NCBI RefSeq assembly: GCF_004000745.1
Contig: NZ_BILV01000022.1
Location: 1 to 64,000 of the forward strand
From: Paenibacillus barengoltzii NBRC 101215
Lineage (GTDB): Bacteria; Bacillota; Bacilli; Paenibacillales; Paenibacillaceae
Reading direction: 5' to 3'
DNA: 64,000 nt
The notes under the pieces are model-generated. The model did not search any database. It was given only the letters and a program-made list of their open reading frames with translations, and had not been told where the DNA came from. Shown in pieces: positions 1 through 9,169 of the stretch; within the stretch, counting starts at the first letter, position 1, and each line of letters begins with the position of its first letter. The translations under genes and the position numbers were made by a program.

Positions 1-604
1 CGGCCTGCTCCATGCCCAGCGCTGCGGCATGGAGCAGAGGGGTTGCGGTTTGCCGCTGCAGCGCGAGCAAACCGCTTACGGCTGCCGCCTGCGTCCCGGC
101 AGGGTCGCCGGCGAAGCCGATGGCGGTGAACGCCGGCTCTGCGAAAGCCGGCGTTCCCGCAGGCGCGCCTCCGCCCGCCTCATCCCCGGCGGGCTTCAGC
201 GGTTCCTCCGATGCCTCCTCGCGGTCGGCATCGTCACCCGCACCTGCATCGACGGCGTGCACGGGCACCGCCGCCTGTCGATCCCCCGGCGCGTGAGCCG
301 CCGAGGGAATCCACATCAGCAGCGCAAGAAGCAGCGCAAGACTGAGCTTGCGCAGGAAGCGGTTTCGTTTTTCCTTGCGATGCGACTCCTGCAACAGCCC
401 TTCTTTATAACCGGCCAGCACTTCCTCAGGCAGCGGAATTTTGCTTGATTCAAACGCCTCGTACACGTTGCCCGCCTGAATATAGCAGTAGCGGGCTTTC
501 CCCGCTTGCCCGCTTGCTTCATATTCTTTGCCTAGCAGATACCAAGCCATTTTATTATGTGGGTGGTTTTCCACATATTTTTTAAGGTAAGCCGAGTTCC
601 CCAT
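1..604 (-). CDS. TPR-like single-pass membrane protein, C-terminus cut by window edge
   Basis: The frame is open from an ATG at 604 to the left edge, so about 201 codons are present and the stop lies outside. A GGAGG ribosome site precedes the start (MGNSAYLKKYVENHP). Residues 1-45 contain a TPR-like pattern (NKMAWYLLGKEYEASGQAGKA). A basic stretch (HRKEKRNRFLRK) leads into a hydrophobic segment near residues 82-95 (LSLALLLALLMWIP), followed by an Ala/Gly/Pro-rich presumably extracytoplasmic region. I recognise no named family. It probably anchors a small cytosolic TPR-like domain to the membrane; function unknown. The high-GC tail is low in complexity but stays open, which supports real coding. 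Confidence 0.7.
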   Translation of the reverse strand, partial: MGNSAYLKKYVENHPHNKMAWYLLGKEYEASGQAGKARYCYIQAGNVYEAFESSKIPLPEEVLAGYKEGLLQESHRKEKRNRFLRKLSLALLLALLMWIPSAAHAPGDRQAAVPVHAVDAGAGDDADREEASEEPLKPAGDEAGGGAPAGTPAFAEPAFTAIGFAGDPAGTQAAAVSGLLALQRQTATPLLHAAALGMEQA

Positions 605-880
605 CAGTTCCTCCAATTAGAGAGTCGTTGAGAAATCCCTTTCATTCCTTATATCGGCAAAAACAACACCGTTTCTTATCCAGTTTTTCACCAATCTCAA
701 AATTTCGCGACTATGTACCCAGCAAAGCAGGCCTCATAATCAAAAAGCTGCCGGACTCCTGTCACTGGCTGGACAGCTCTTTTGCATGATTATCCCTTTC
801 ATTCAGAACCCATTCTGTTGGAAGGCAAATTCCTATTCATTCTGATCCAATGGGATAGCTCATAGGAAGGAGGACGAAGA

Positions 881-1003
881 CCTGAGCGAACGGGATAATC
901 CTGCAAAAGCACTAAACAAAACTACCTGACCGAGCGGGATATTCCCGCAAAAGCGCCAAACAAAGCTACCTGACCCAACGGGATATTCCTGCAAAAAGGG
1001 GCC
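881..1003. repeat. 44-bp tandem repeat, about 2.7 copies
   Basis: Units begin at 881, 925 and 969 with exactly 44-bp spacing. Each starts CCTGA, then CGGGATATTCC(C/T)GCAAAAG, and the first two end in AAACAAA(A/G)CTA. The only other content of the non-coding stretch 605-1042 is AT-rich unique sequence in which I see no gene. The minus strand is open across the repeat for 68 codons but has no ribosome site and encodes only the repeat. Confidence 0.85.
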
Positions 1004-1042
1004 GAGATTGATAGAAAATCGCCTGATCCCACCCTGGCCGCC

Positions 1043-1087
1043 GTAAAAAAAGAACGCCCTCGCCAAAATCGGCGCAGAGCGTTCTTT
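1043..1087 (-). terminator. Rho-independent terminator of ferredoxin gene
   Basis: The arms AAAGAACGC (1049-1057) and GCGTTCTTT (1079-1087) pair, with an inner CGCC/GGCG extension. On the minus strand the stem is followed by a run of U residues, 20 bp past the ferredoxin stop codon. Confidence 0.85.
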
Positions 1088-1106
1088 GAGCAGTTATTCC
1101 AAAGGC

Positions 1107-1352
<246 letters not shown>

Positions 1353-1480
1353 TTATCTGCCTCCTGAATAAACGGTACGAGTCCGGTGCTTTTTATAACA
1401 CCATGATCAATATAATATAAATAGTTTACAATTTCAATTCATTTTCCGTATTATTCCAATCCCGATAGGTGATAATTCCT

Positions 1481-2785
1481 TCAACGAGCAGGGTCGTCCT
1501 CTTCGTCCCGGTTCTGGCGAAGGAAGTCAGTTTGCAACGAAGTTCCGCGAATGCGATGATTGCGAATTAATGCCGAGGGATCATCGGTCAACATTCCTGC
1601 CGTCAGCACAGCATCTTCTCCGAACTTATCTCTTAGCATGTCCATTGTTCGTGTTAATGACTCTTTTTTGGGCTGCCGCTCATAATCAAACAGATCCAGT
1701 TGCAACGCCGATTCCTCCCTGGGAACCAAATTTTGCAAAGTGATTCCCAGGAGTCGAACCGGCTTATCTTCGCTCCAATGGCGGCGGTACAACTCACAGG
1801 CTTCCCGGTAAATCACTTCCGCTTGTTCGGTGACGGTATCCAAACTTTGCGAGCGGGTGATCGTCTTCATGTCCGGGGTGCGGATCGTAATCTGGATCGT
1901 CTGGGCCATCAGATTTTGCCGCCGCAGCCGACGCGCAACTTGATCGGCGATGTTCAACAGCACGCGTTGCACGTCCTCCATCCGGCTGATATCCCGCGGA
2001 AGGGTGGTCGTATGGCCAATTGATTTATTCCGCTCGCGCTCATCGCTCACCGGCGAATCGTCCCTGCCGTTCGCCGCCTGCTTCATCCAAGCACCGGCCA
2101 CCCCAAACCGCTCGATCAGCTTGCGTTCGTCGGCAGCCGCCAACTGCCCGATCGTATAGATTCGCATCGACTTCAGCTTCTCGGCCGTCTTCCGGCCGAT
2201 GCCAAACAAGTCGCTGCACGGTTTGTCCCACAGCAGCTTCGGCACGTCCCGGATGCGCAGCACGGTGATGCCGTTTGGTTTTTTCATATCTGAGGCCATC
2301 TTGGCTAGCAGCTTGTTCGGCGCAATCCCAATCGAACAGGGAAGGCCTAGTTCTTCACGGATCCGCTGTTGGATTTGATTGGCAATTTCAAGCGGGGTCC
2401 CAAATTGTTTGGAGCCGGTAATATCGAGATAACATTCATCGATGGAAACCGCTTGAAGGAGCGGCGTGTATTCGTACGCAATGTCCATAAACGCCCGGGA
2501 ATATTTGCGGTATAGATGGAAATCCGGCTGGATGACGATTAGCTCGGGACATTTCTTCAACCCTTGGCTCACGGTCATTCCGGTCGACACTCCCATTCTA
2601 CGCGCGGTATACGAGCAGGTGACGATTACTCCTTTGCGCAGCTCCACGCTCCCCGCTACCGCGGTAGGTCGGTTTCGATATTTGTCCGGCTCCTCCGCCT
2701 CATGAACCGAGCAGTAAAAAGCGTTCATATCGACATGTAAAATGACTCTACCCCGCGCCGGGTAAAAATCAGCGGTATCTCTCAT
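1481..2785 (-). CDS. dinB: DNA polymerase IV (Y-family translesion polymerase)
   Basis: The product has 434 residues. The palm carries the first acidic motif in HVDMNAFYCSV (about residues 18-28) and the second in SIDECYLDI (about 114-122), which hold the metal ligands of Y-family polymerases. SIGIAPNKLLAKMASDMKKP and the helix-hairpin-helix DLFGIGRKTAEKL follow, then the little-finger domain with KSIGHTTTLPRD. The length is slightly above the usual 350-420 residues because of a longer C-terminal tail. It performs error-prone bypass synthesis at lesions. It is alone on its strand; ferredoxin lies downstream with no evident link. No SOS box was identified upstream. Confidence 0.93.
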   Translation of the reverse strand: MRDTADFYPARGRVILHVDMNAFYCSVHEAEEPDKYRNRPTAVAGSVELRKGVIVTCSYTARRMGVSTGMTVSQGLKKCPELIVIQPDFHLYRKYSRAFMDIAYEYTPLLQAVSIDECYLDITGSKQFGTPLEIANQIQQRIREELGLPCSIGIAPNKLLAKMASDMKKPNGITVLRIRDVPKLLWDKPCSDLFGIGRKTAEKLKSMRIYTIGQLAAADERKLIERFGVAGAWMKQAANGRDDSPVSDERERNKSIGHTTTLPRDISRMEDVQRVLLNIADQVARRLRRQNLMAQTIQITIRTPDMKTITRSQSLDTVTEQAEVIYREACELYRRHWSEDKPVRLLGITLQNLVPREESALQLDLFDYERQPKKESLTRTMDMLRDKFGEDAVLTAGMLTDDPSALIRNHRIRGTSLQTDFLRQNRDEEDDPAR

Positions 2786-2899
2786 TTCCTACCCCTCGTT
2801 TATCATACGTTACTCCTAAGTTCAGCATACCTGTCCCCGGAAAGTCGGTCAATATCGCTAAGGGGCAAGAAGTTTATACTTTCTGTTCTCTCAAAAAAG

Positions 2900-2930
2900 C
2901 ATGTTACATTTAACATGTTGATGTTATAAT
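2900..2930 (+). promoter_or_regulatory. cimA promoter with a dyad operator candidate
   Basis: A TATAAT -10 hexamer lies at 2925-2930, with GTTACA or TTACAT at 2903-2909 as a possible -35 (15-16 bp spacer). A perfect inverted repeat CATGTTA-N4-TAACATG covers 2900-2917 and overlaps the -35, the usual place for a repressor site. The cognate regulator is unknown. Confidence 0.55.
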
Positions 2931-3002
2931 TATTAATTAAAAACTAAACATTCGGGGAGAGCTAACCACCCTCATCCATTGCTAAAGGGGGATACTTCGA
3001 TC

Positions 3003-4622
3003 ATGTCAAAGCCAATATCCATCTTCGACACAACCTTGCGAGACGGTACCCAAGGCGAGGGCATCAGCCTGTCGGCGGACGATAAGCTGAAGATCGCCAA
3101 AAAGCTGGATTACCTTGGGGTCCATTATATTGAAGGTGGAATTCCGGGCAGTAACGGGAAGGACATCGAATTTTTTAAGCGGGTCAAGGAGCTGAAGCTG
3201 CAGGCCAAGATTACAGCTTTTGGCAGTACACGCCGAAAAGACAGCCTAGCCGAACATGACGCTAACCTTAATCGGATGATCGAAGCCGGTGTTCCAGCTG
3301 CGACGCTGGTTGGAAAATCGTGGGATTTCCATGTGCATACCGCGCTGCAAACGACGTTAGAGGAAAACCTCGCCATGATCTTCGATTCGATCGCTTATCT
3401 GAAGCGGCAAGGGCTCGAGGTCATTTTTGACGCGGAACATTTTTTTGACGGGTATAAGAACAATCCGGAATACGCCCTCTCTGTCTTACGCAAAGCGGAA
3501 GAGGCTGGCGCAGACTGGCTGGTCATGTGTGACACAAACGGCGGCACTATGCCGCACGAGGTGTATGATATTGTCAGCGCATTGTGCCAAGTCATTCCCG
3601 GCTCGAAGCTGGGCATCCATACCCACAACGACTGTGAGCTGGCCGTCGCCAACTCGCTTAGTGCCGTCCGTGCCGGCGTAAGCCAAATCCAAGGGACGAT
3701 GAATGGATACGGGGAGCGCTGCGGGAATGCCAACCTCTGCTCGATTATTCCAAATCTGCAGCTAAAGCTCGGCTACGAAGTGCTTGAACCTGACCGGTTA
3801 AAGCAACTGACCAATACCGCCCGTTACATCAGTGAGATCGCCAACGTGCATATGCCGGTCAACCAGCCGTATGTCGGGAACGCCGCGTTCGCCCATAAAG
3901 GAGGCATTCACGTCTCGGCCATCCTTCGCGATTCACGGACGTATGAACACATCGCTCCCGAACTGGTCGGTAACCGTCAGCGCGTGCTCGTCTCCGAATT
4001 GGCCGGACAAAGCAACATCCTGTCCAAAGCGCAGGAGATGGGAATCGAGTTCAATCCGGAGAACGAGAACACCAAACAAGTTATCGCCAAGATTAAAGAA
4101 CTGGAGCATCAAGGGTATCAATTCGAAGGCGCTGACGCCTCGCTTGAATTGCTGTTGCGTCAGGCGAATGGCGATATGAAGGAACTGTTCGTCTTCGAAT
4201 CGTTTAAGATGCTCGTTGAGAAGACCGCTGACCGTCCAGTTGTTTCTGAAGCCTTCGTCAAGCTGAAGATTGACGGAGTCAGCGTCTACACCGCGGCCGA
4301 AGGCAACGGTCCGGTTAACGCCCTCGACAATGCGCTTCGCAAAGCCTTGATTACCTATTACCCAGGCTTGAAGGATATGCATTTGTCGGACTACAAGGTG
4401 CGCGTCCTCGACGACAAAGATGCTACCGCATCGAAGGTACGTGTATTGATCGAATCCCAGGATTATCACAATTCCTGGAATACCGTTGGCGTGTCCAGCA
4501 ACGTCATCGAAGCGAGCTGGGAAGCGCTAGTGGACTCCATCCGTTACGCGCTGCTGGGACAGACGAAACGGGAGGACTACGAAGAGATTCCTTCCGCCGG
4601 ATGGGGACTCGTCAACCATTAA
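3003..4622 (+). CDS. cimA: Citramalate synthase
   Basis: The enzyme condenses pyruvate and acetyl-CoA to (R)-citramalate, opening a threonine-independent route to isoleucine. The N-terminal DRE-TIM domain shows DTTLRDGTQGEG (about residues 10-21) and the metal ligands in GIHTHNDCELAVAN. The C-terminal LeuA-type allosteric domain (about residues 400-539, with DGVSVYTAAEGNGPVNALDNALRKAL reading through) binds the feedback effector in this family. ATG 3003 is preferred over the in-frame TTG at 2979 because AAAGGGGGA stands just before it. The length of about 539 residues is typical of CimA and longer than homocitrate synthase. No leu/ilv genes adjoin. Confidence 0.92.
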   Translation: MSKPISIFDTTLRDGTQGEGISLSADDKLKIAKKLDYLGVHYIEGGIPGSNGKDIEFFKRVKELKLQAKITAFGSTRRKDSLAEHDANLNRMIEAGVPAATLVGKSWDFHVHTALQTTLEENLAMIFDSIAYLKRQGLEVIFDAEHFFDGYKNNPEYALSVLRKAEEAGADWLVMCDTNGGTMPHEVYDIVSALCQVIPGSKLGIHTHNDCELAVANSLSAVRAGVSQIQGTMNGYGERCGNANLCSIIPNLQLKLGYEVLEPDRLKQLTNTARYISEIANVHMPVNQPYVGNAAFAHKGGIHVSAILRDSRTYEHIAPELVGNRQRVLVSELAGQSNILSKAQEMGIEFNPENENTKQVIAKIKELEHQGYQFEGADASLELLLRQANGDMKELFVFESFKMLVEKTADRPVVSEAFVKLKIDGVSVYTAAEGNGPVNALDNALRKALITYYPGLKDMHLSDYKVRVLDDKDATASKVRVLIESQDYHNSWNTVGVSSNVIEASWEALVDSIRYALLGQTKREDYEEIPSAGWGLVNH

Positions 4623-4639
4623 ACGCCATCTCTTATGCG

Positions 4640-4682
4640 AAAAGCCCAAATCTCCGTTACTCACGGTGATTCGGGCTTTTTT
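4640..4682. terminator. Bidirectional terminator between cimA and the thioredoxin-like gene
   Basis: AAAAGCCCAAATC pairs with GATTCGGGCTTTTTT, with an inner CCGT/ACGG stem. T-runs on both strands fit termination of the convergent genes. Confidence 0.85.
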
Positions 4683-4687
4683 CTGTG

Positions 4688-5266
4688 CTATATCAAGCTT
4701 TTGATCTTGGCTTCTAACTCTTCCGGCGAAATGACTCCGACGATGACGTCTCGAATCACGCCTTGTTCGTCAATCAGCACGTTGGTCGGAAAGGCAATAC
4801 CATTATACTTCCGGTAAAGCTCCTCTTTTTCATCCAAGAGAACCGGGAAGGTGTAGCCATATTTTTTGACGAAGGCCTTGGCCTCATCCAGGTTATCGTA
4901 TAATGTAACGTTCACGGCATAGATGTCCAGTGAATCCTTGTATTTCTCAGATAACGCCTTCAGCTCAGGCGCTTCCTCTTTACACGGATCGCACCAGGAC
5001 GCCCAGAAGTTCAGAAGCAGCACTTTATCCCGCTTGCCCCCAACCTCATACGTCTTGCCATCCAAACCGGTTAACTCGAACGTTGGCGCAGTCGTTCCTG
5101 GCTTCGGAGCCCCTTCGGCTGCCATGGCGCCAAGCGAAGGTTCGTTATTGTCTCCCTTAGAGCCGCTGAGGAAGCTGCCAAACCAGCCCTCCTGTCCCCC
5201 ACGGTCCAGCAGAGCGATAACCAGCAACACTAGCAACCCGGCAAGTATCCATCGATTCCGTTTCAT
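4688..5266 (-). CDS. TlpA/ResA-like membrane-anchored thiol-disulfide oxidoreductase
   Basis: This 192-residue protein has an uncleaved signal anchor (WILAGLLVLLVIALL, residues 6-20), a short linker and a thioredoxin-fold domain from about residue 55. The active site is WCDPCKEEAP with Cys92 and Cys95, inside NFWASWC, which is characteristic of the TlpA/ResA branch. The cis-proline region is GIAFPTNVLID. It should reduce extracytoplasmic disulfides, as ResA does for apocytochrome c. No ccdA, resBC or cytochrome gene adjoins, so the substrate is not indicated. CcdA-dependent paralogues of this type are common in Bacillales. Confidence 0.88.
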   Translation of the reverse strand: MKRNRWILAGLLVLLVIALLDRGGQEGWFGSFLSGSKGDNNEPSLGAMAAEGAPKPGTTAPTFELTGLDGKTYEVGGKRDKVLLLNFWASWCDPCKEEAPELKALSEKYKDSLDIYAVNVTLYDNLDEAKAFVKKYGYTFPVLLDEKEELYRKYNGIAFPTNVLIDEQGVIRDVIVGVISPEELEAKIKSLI

Positions 5267-5403
5267 CTTTTGCCCGTCCTTTTATGACCTCATCTGGTTT
5301 TGAAGCTTATGTTTACCGTAATTATTGTACCCTTTTTTAACGATTTGTTACAATGGATCGAGAAAAAGGTGAACTCTAACCTATCACGACGGGAGCATGC
5401 AAA

Positions 5404-5859
5404 ATGAATCAATCTTGGATTTTGCCGCCGCATATTCGTGACGAAATGCTGCAGGATGGGCAAGATCGTTACCCGGAGGAAGCCTGCGGGCTGCTGTTTG
5501 GATCGCTGAACGGCCGCATCGGCACCATTGAACGTTATCTTCCTGTGGCGAACCATTCGCAGATTCCGTTGCACGCTTTTGAACTCGACCCCGCCATCTG
5601 GGTTCGCAGTTGCTTTGATCCGCGATTGATTGGCGTCTACCACACCCACCCCACTTCACCGCCGCAGCCATCGTCAGAGGATTTGCGTCAGCTTCCGAAT
5701 TTTGCCGATCGCCTTCAATTGTACCTAATTGGTGGTCGGATGAATCCATCAAACGATAAGCCGCCCGGCGAACCGGACGGCTTCATGCTACACGCGTATG
5801 GGATAAGTGCTTATTCAGGAGGTTATCGTCTGCTGCCCATCAAGTTACGTGAAAATTAG
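5404..5859 (+). CDS. JAMM/Mov34 (MPN+) metalloprotease family protein
   Basis: The 151-residue protein carries a complete JAMM zinc motif: Glu25/Glu26 in YPEEACGLL, His80 and His82 in YHTHP, then seven residues to Ser90 and Asp93 (SSED). Bacterial stand-alone JAMM proteins of this size remove C-terminal extensions from ubiquitin-like sulfur carriers or cleave isopeptide-like bonds. No ThiS/MoaD-like gene or E1-like gene lies beside it, so the substrate is unknown. It is convergent with the exonuclease gene and only 12 bp separate them. Confidence 0.85.
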   Translation: MNQSWILPPHIRDEMLQDGQDRYPEEACGLLFGSLNGRIGTIERYLPVANHSQIPLHAFELDPAIWVRSCFDPRLIGVYHTHPTSPPQPSSEDLRQLPNFADRLQLYLIGGRMNPSNDKPPGEPDGFMLHAYGISAYSGGYRLLPIKLREN

Positions 5860-5871
5860 GACAGCAAAGGC

Positions 5872-6615
5872 TTACGTTCGGCTTAAGAAGGTGTACAGAT
5901 CTCCCAAAGTAATCACGTTTTGTTCTTTCAACCGTTGGATTAACGCGGTCCACAGCTGAGCTGTCATCTTGGAGTCTTCCAATGCGTGGTGTCGCTTCGT
6001 TACTGGAATCTCGTACACGGCCAGCCATTCGTCCAGGCTGCCAGAGATACGCCGGTCCGGTTCCAGCTTCCGGGCGATCATCATCGTGTCCAGCACCCGA
6101 TGCCCGAGATGAGCTTTGGTGGTCTTCCATAACGCCACATCCAAAAAAGCTTTGTCATGGGCACTGCCGTGGGCAACCAACACCCGGTCATCCACGAATG
6201 CCATAAATTCGCGCAACGCCTCCAGCAAGGATGGAGCTGACTGAGCCATCTCCGGCGTAATTCCAGTTAGTTCAATGATTCGCTCAGGAATTTGACAAGC
6301 CGGTTTGGCCAGCGAGTAATACACCTCATCGGTGATTCGCTCCCCCTCCACTTTTATGGCTCCAAAGGACAAGATTTCATCACCATAATGGTAATGAAAT
6401 CCCGTAGTCTCCAAATCGAAGACGGCCGTTTTCAATTCAGCCAGCGGAACGTGAAGTGTCTCTGGACGGCGCTGTCCTTTGGTTAATGAACGAACGAAAG
6501 CGATTTGCTGTGCGCTGGGAGCACCAAGCATCGAGGCGATCCTTGGCGACACTCCGCCGCCCTTAAAAGCATCCCAAAAACCACCATTTCCCTTCATCGG
6601 TTCTTTCATAACCAT
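5872..6615 (-). CDS. DnaQ-like 3'-5' exonuclease (DEDDh family)
   Basis: The 247-residue protein has exonuclease motif I at FDLETTG (Asp67, Glu69), motif II around VLVAHGSAHDKAFLDV and motif III RHHALEDS, giving the DEDDh active site. The first 60 residues are a variable extension. Such proteins resemble the PolC/DnaQ proofreading domain but act as free nucleases. Its start overlaps the end of the DUF294 gene by 10 nt, so the two are translationally coupled and belong to the amtB transcript. The same exonuclease/DUF294 pairing may reflect a nucleotide-signalling or RNA-turnover role, which is inference. Confidence 0.88.
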   Translation of the reverse strand: MVMKEPMKGNGGFWDAFKGGGVSPRIASMLGAPSAQQIAFVRSLTKGQRRPETLHVPLAELKTAVFDLETTGFHYHYGDEILSFGAIKVEGERITDEVYYSLAKPACQIPERIIELTGITPEMAQSAPSLLEALREFMAFVDDRVLVAHGSAHDKAFLDVALWKTTKAHLGHRVLDTMMIARKLEPDRRISGSLDEWLAVYEIPVTKRHHALEDSKMTAQLWTALIQRLKEQNVITLGDLYTFLSRT

Positions 6616-7697
6616 TTCCTTTCCGCATACCGGTGCTGCCTTTGGAGTGTGCGGTACATGACCTTGACCGTACTGAGTGATTCCCGCAGCTCGCGCCGGA
6701 GCTCTTTCTGTTTTAGCATTTCTTGGGGCAAGTAGTGAGAACCCGTGAGCAAGCCGTCTTCAATGATCGGTGATACAAGCGATCTCAACTTCACCGCCGT
6801 ATTAAACGCGCGGCTGCACGACTCCAACCAACGTGTCGGAACAGCCTCAAGCTGAAGAAGTTGAGCAATCCGTTCCCAGGTGTTCGAGGCTTCGATCCCG
6901 TATTGCAAAGCCAAGTAACGCACGGCGTTCACGATCGGGATGTACAGCCCGTATTTCACGTCAAATTCTCCGGCATGCTCACCGCTTTGCTCTGTGATCA
7001 CTTGCCCCAACACATTTAGTGCCGCTTTGTGACGGACAGTATTCCGCAAAATGGCCGTCACCACATCGCGTTCACCGCCTTGATCCGCCTCCATAATCCG
7101 CTTCATCGTCTTGCGCAAGCCATCGGTTAGCTTCGCATCCCCGCAGATATGGCGCAAATCGGCGGCAATCATCAAGTAACGAACCTGTTCCCAAGCCAAA
7201 ATATCTCGCCATTCCAGCAGTTGCTTCTCCCACGCGTCAAGGTTGCCCCGCCATAACGGATTGGACACCATCACCTTGCCCGGACATGGGGGATAACCAA
7301 CCTGCTCGAGAATCTCTGACAGCTTCTCACCAAAGCGCTCAAAGTAGACTTCAAGCTGATCCACATCACCATCCCCGTAAATCAAACCGTTATCCTGGTC
7401 GCTCCATAACGTGGGTTCCGCCCGACCGGCGCTTCCAAACGCAATAAAGGCATAATGCGAAGGAGGAGGGCCGAAGCCCTCCTGGATCATTTCTTCTTCA
7501 CAGCATCGGCAAGCTTGGGTCATGACGGCATCATGTAGGTCCGAGACTTCACGGTTCCAATCCTGAATCGGCATCGTTGTCAGCTTGCGATACAAGCGAT
7601 TCTGCTCATCGATTCTGGCCGCTCTTAGCGAACCGGGAGTTGCGGCGGACCGAATCGCGTCTAAATTTGCGTTGTTCATGGCCGTCTCATGACTCAT
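6606..7697 (-). CDS. DUF294-type putative nucleotidyltransferase
   Basis: The 363-residue protein contains the polymerase-beta-like nucleotidyltransferase core FGSAGRAEPTLWSDQDNGLIY at about residues 87-107: the GSxxR loop followed by the DxD metal pair in SDQDN. The C-terminal half is the helical DUF294_C substrate-binding region. This architecture resembles the uridylyltransferase end of GlnD. No CBS or cNMP domains are present, unlike many relatives. It lies 54 bp downstream of amtB and overlaps the exonuclease gene. A role in nitrogen signalling through a modified partner is possible but unproven, and no PII gene is adjacent. An AAAGGAAG ribosome site precedes ATG 7697. Confidence 0.82.
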   Translation of the reverse strand: MSHETAMNNANLDAIRSAATPGSLRAARIDEQNRLYRKLTTMPIQDWNREVSDLHDAVMTQACRCCEEEMIQEGFGPPPSHYAFIAFGSAGRAEPTLWSDQDNGLIYGDGDVDQLEVYFERFGEKLSEILEQVGYPPCPGKVMVSNPLWRGNLDAWEKQLLEWRDILAWEQVRYLMIAADLRHICGDAKLTDGLRKTMKRIMEADQGGERDVVTAILRNTVRHKAALNVLGQVITEQSGEHAGEFDVKYGLYIPIVNAVRYLALQYGIEASNTWERIAQLLQLEAVPTRWLESCSRAFNTAVKLRSLVSPIIEDGLLTGSHYLPQEMLKQKELRRELRESLSTVKVMYRTLQRQHRYAERKWL

Positions 7698-7751
7698 AAG
7701 CCCAACTTCCTTTCTCTTCCGGACGCCTCACGCCAGGATCTCTGTCTTCAA

Positions 7752-9152
7752 TTATTCCGCAGGAATACCAGACGAAGTTGTTTTGTTCAGTATGCTCATT
7801 TGCTCCGGATACCCGTAAGTACCATGTTCGCTGATATCCAGACCCATCGTTTCTTCTTCTTCTGTAACGCGAAGCCCCATCGTCCATTTCATAATTCCGA
7901 GAATCAGGAACGACAGTACCAGTACGAAAGCGAAAGTCCCGATAACACCCAACACTTGAACCCCTAATTGCCCAAAACCGCCGCCGTAGAACAAGCCTGC
8001 TTTACCTACACCTGTAGTTTCAGCCAGCTCCGGCGTTGCGAAGAGACCGGTGGAAACCGCACCCCATACCCCGGCGATCCCGTGTACGGAGAAGGCATAA
8101 ATCGGATCATCCACACCAGCACGTTCAAACCATCTAGCGGTAAAGAAGGTCAAGATCCCAGCAACCGCACCGATGATAACGGAAGCCCAAGCATCAACGA
8201 AAGCACAAGAACCAGTAATCGCTACGAGAGCCGCCAGCACGCCGTTCAGCATGCTTGGAATATCCGACTTGCCCAGAACTGCCCAGGAGATCAGCAATGC
8301 AGCAACTGCACCAGCTGCAGCAGCCAGGTTCGTTGTCATCAACACATAACCGAAGAATCCATCACCCAAAGGAGTTAATGCACTACCTGGGTTGAAACCA
8401 AACCAGCCAATCCACAGAATGATAACGCCGAGTACCGTCAACACTTGGTTATGACCTGGAATGTTGTTCGGTTTACCGTCTTTATTGTATTTACCAAGAC
8501 GCGGTTTCAGCAGAATCGTTGCTGCAAGCGCCGCTGTAGCACCCGTTAAGTGAACTACCGTCGAACCAGCGTAGTCTTGCATTCCCAAGTTACCAAGCCA
8601 GCCGCCGCCCCATACCCAGTGAGCGACAATTGGATAAATCAATACGATAAAGATTGTTCCGAAGATAATGTAGACACTGAGTTTCGCACGTTCTGCCATC
8701 CCGCCGCAGGCGATCGCCAGCGATACTGCTGCAAACGCCATTTGGAACAGGAACATCAGATTTAATGGTACGCCGATTTCAGCAAATACACTGAACGAAC
8801 CGATATCCCCTTCTCCTCCAAAAAAGAACCCGGTTGTACCTAGGAAGCTGTTGCCGTCGCCAAAAGCGAAGCCAAAACCAATCAGCCACCAAGCAAGAAT
8901 AGCAATCCCCAAGGTGAGGACGGTTTTACCTGCAACGTGTCCGGCGTTCTTCATCCGAACTGTACCCGCTTCAAGAAGAGCAAAGCCTGCTTGCATGAAG
9001 AATACGAGCATGGCTGCGACGAATACGAAAAGCGAGTTCAGGCCCAGCTCCAGAACCGGAGCGGTAACCTCTCCCTCCGCTGCGAACGCCGAGACCGGAA
9101 ACGCAAACGATGCAAGAAAAATGAGTACCCCGTAAAGCCACTTCTTCTTCAT
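7752..9152 (-). CDS. amtB: Ammonium transporter
   Basis: The protein moves ammonium/ammonia across the cytoplasmic membrane. A signal peptide (residues 1-23, ending FPVSAFAAEG) precedes eleven predicted helices. Family landmarks include FFMQAGFALLEAG, the segment DYAGSTVVHLTG with the first pore histidine region, and FSVHGIAGVWGA with the second. The C-terminal tail carries MGLRVTEEEETMGLD, the conserved cytoplasmic PII-contact region. ATG 9152 is chosen because GGGGGAG stands before it; an upstream open extension to 9323 crosses the promoter and is not coding. No glnK follows, unusual for amtB; DUF294 and a nuclease follow instead. Confidence 0.95.
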   Translation of the reverse strand: MKKKWLYGVLIFLASFAFPVSAFAAEGEVTAPVLELGLNSLFVFVAAMLVFFMQAGFALLEAGTVRMKNAGHVAGKTVLTLGIAILAWWLIGFGFAFGDGNSFLGTTGFFFGGEGDIGSFSVFAEIGVPLNLMFLFQMAFAAVSLAIACGGMAERAKLSVYIIFGTIFIVLIYPIVAHWVWGGGWLGNLGMQDYAGSTVVHLTGATAALAATILLKPRLGKYNKDGKPNNIPGHNQVLTVLGVIILWIGWFGFNPGSALTPLGDGFFGYVLMTTNLAAAAGAVAALLISWAVLGKSDIPSMLNGVLAALVAITGSCAFVDAWASVIIGAVAGILTFFTARWFERAGVDDPIYAFSVHGIAGVWGAVSTGLFATPELAETTGVGKAGLFYGGGFGQLGVQVLGVIGTFAFVLVLSFLILGIMKWTMGLRVTEEEETMGLDISEHGTYGYPEQMSILNKTTSSGIPAE

Positions 9153-9169
9153 TTTGAACACTCCCCCAA

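Noticed and set aside
881-1003. CRISPR array
   Set aside because: The units are directly adjacent with no variable spacers and the whole 44-bp unit is repeated, so it is a tandem repeat. No cas gene is present.
860-1066. 68-codon minus-strand ORF across the tandem repeat
   Set aside because: No ribosome site, and the frame exists only because the repeat lacks stops; the 44-bp period breaks the reading frame between units.
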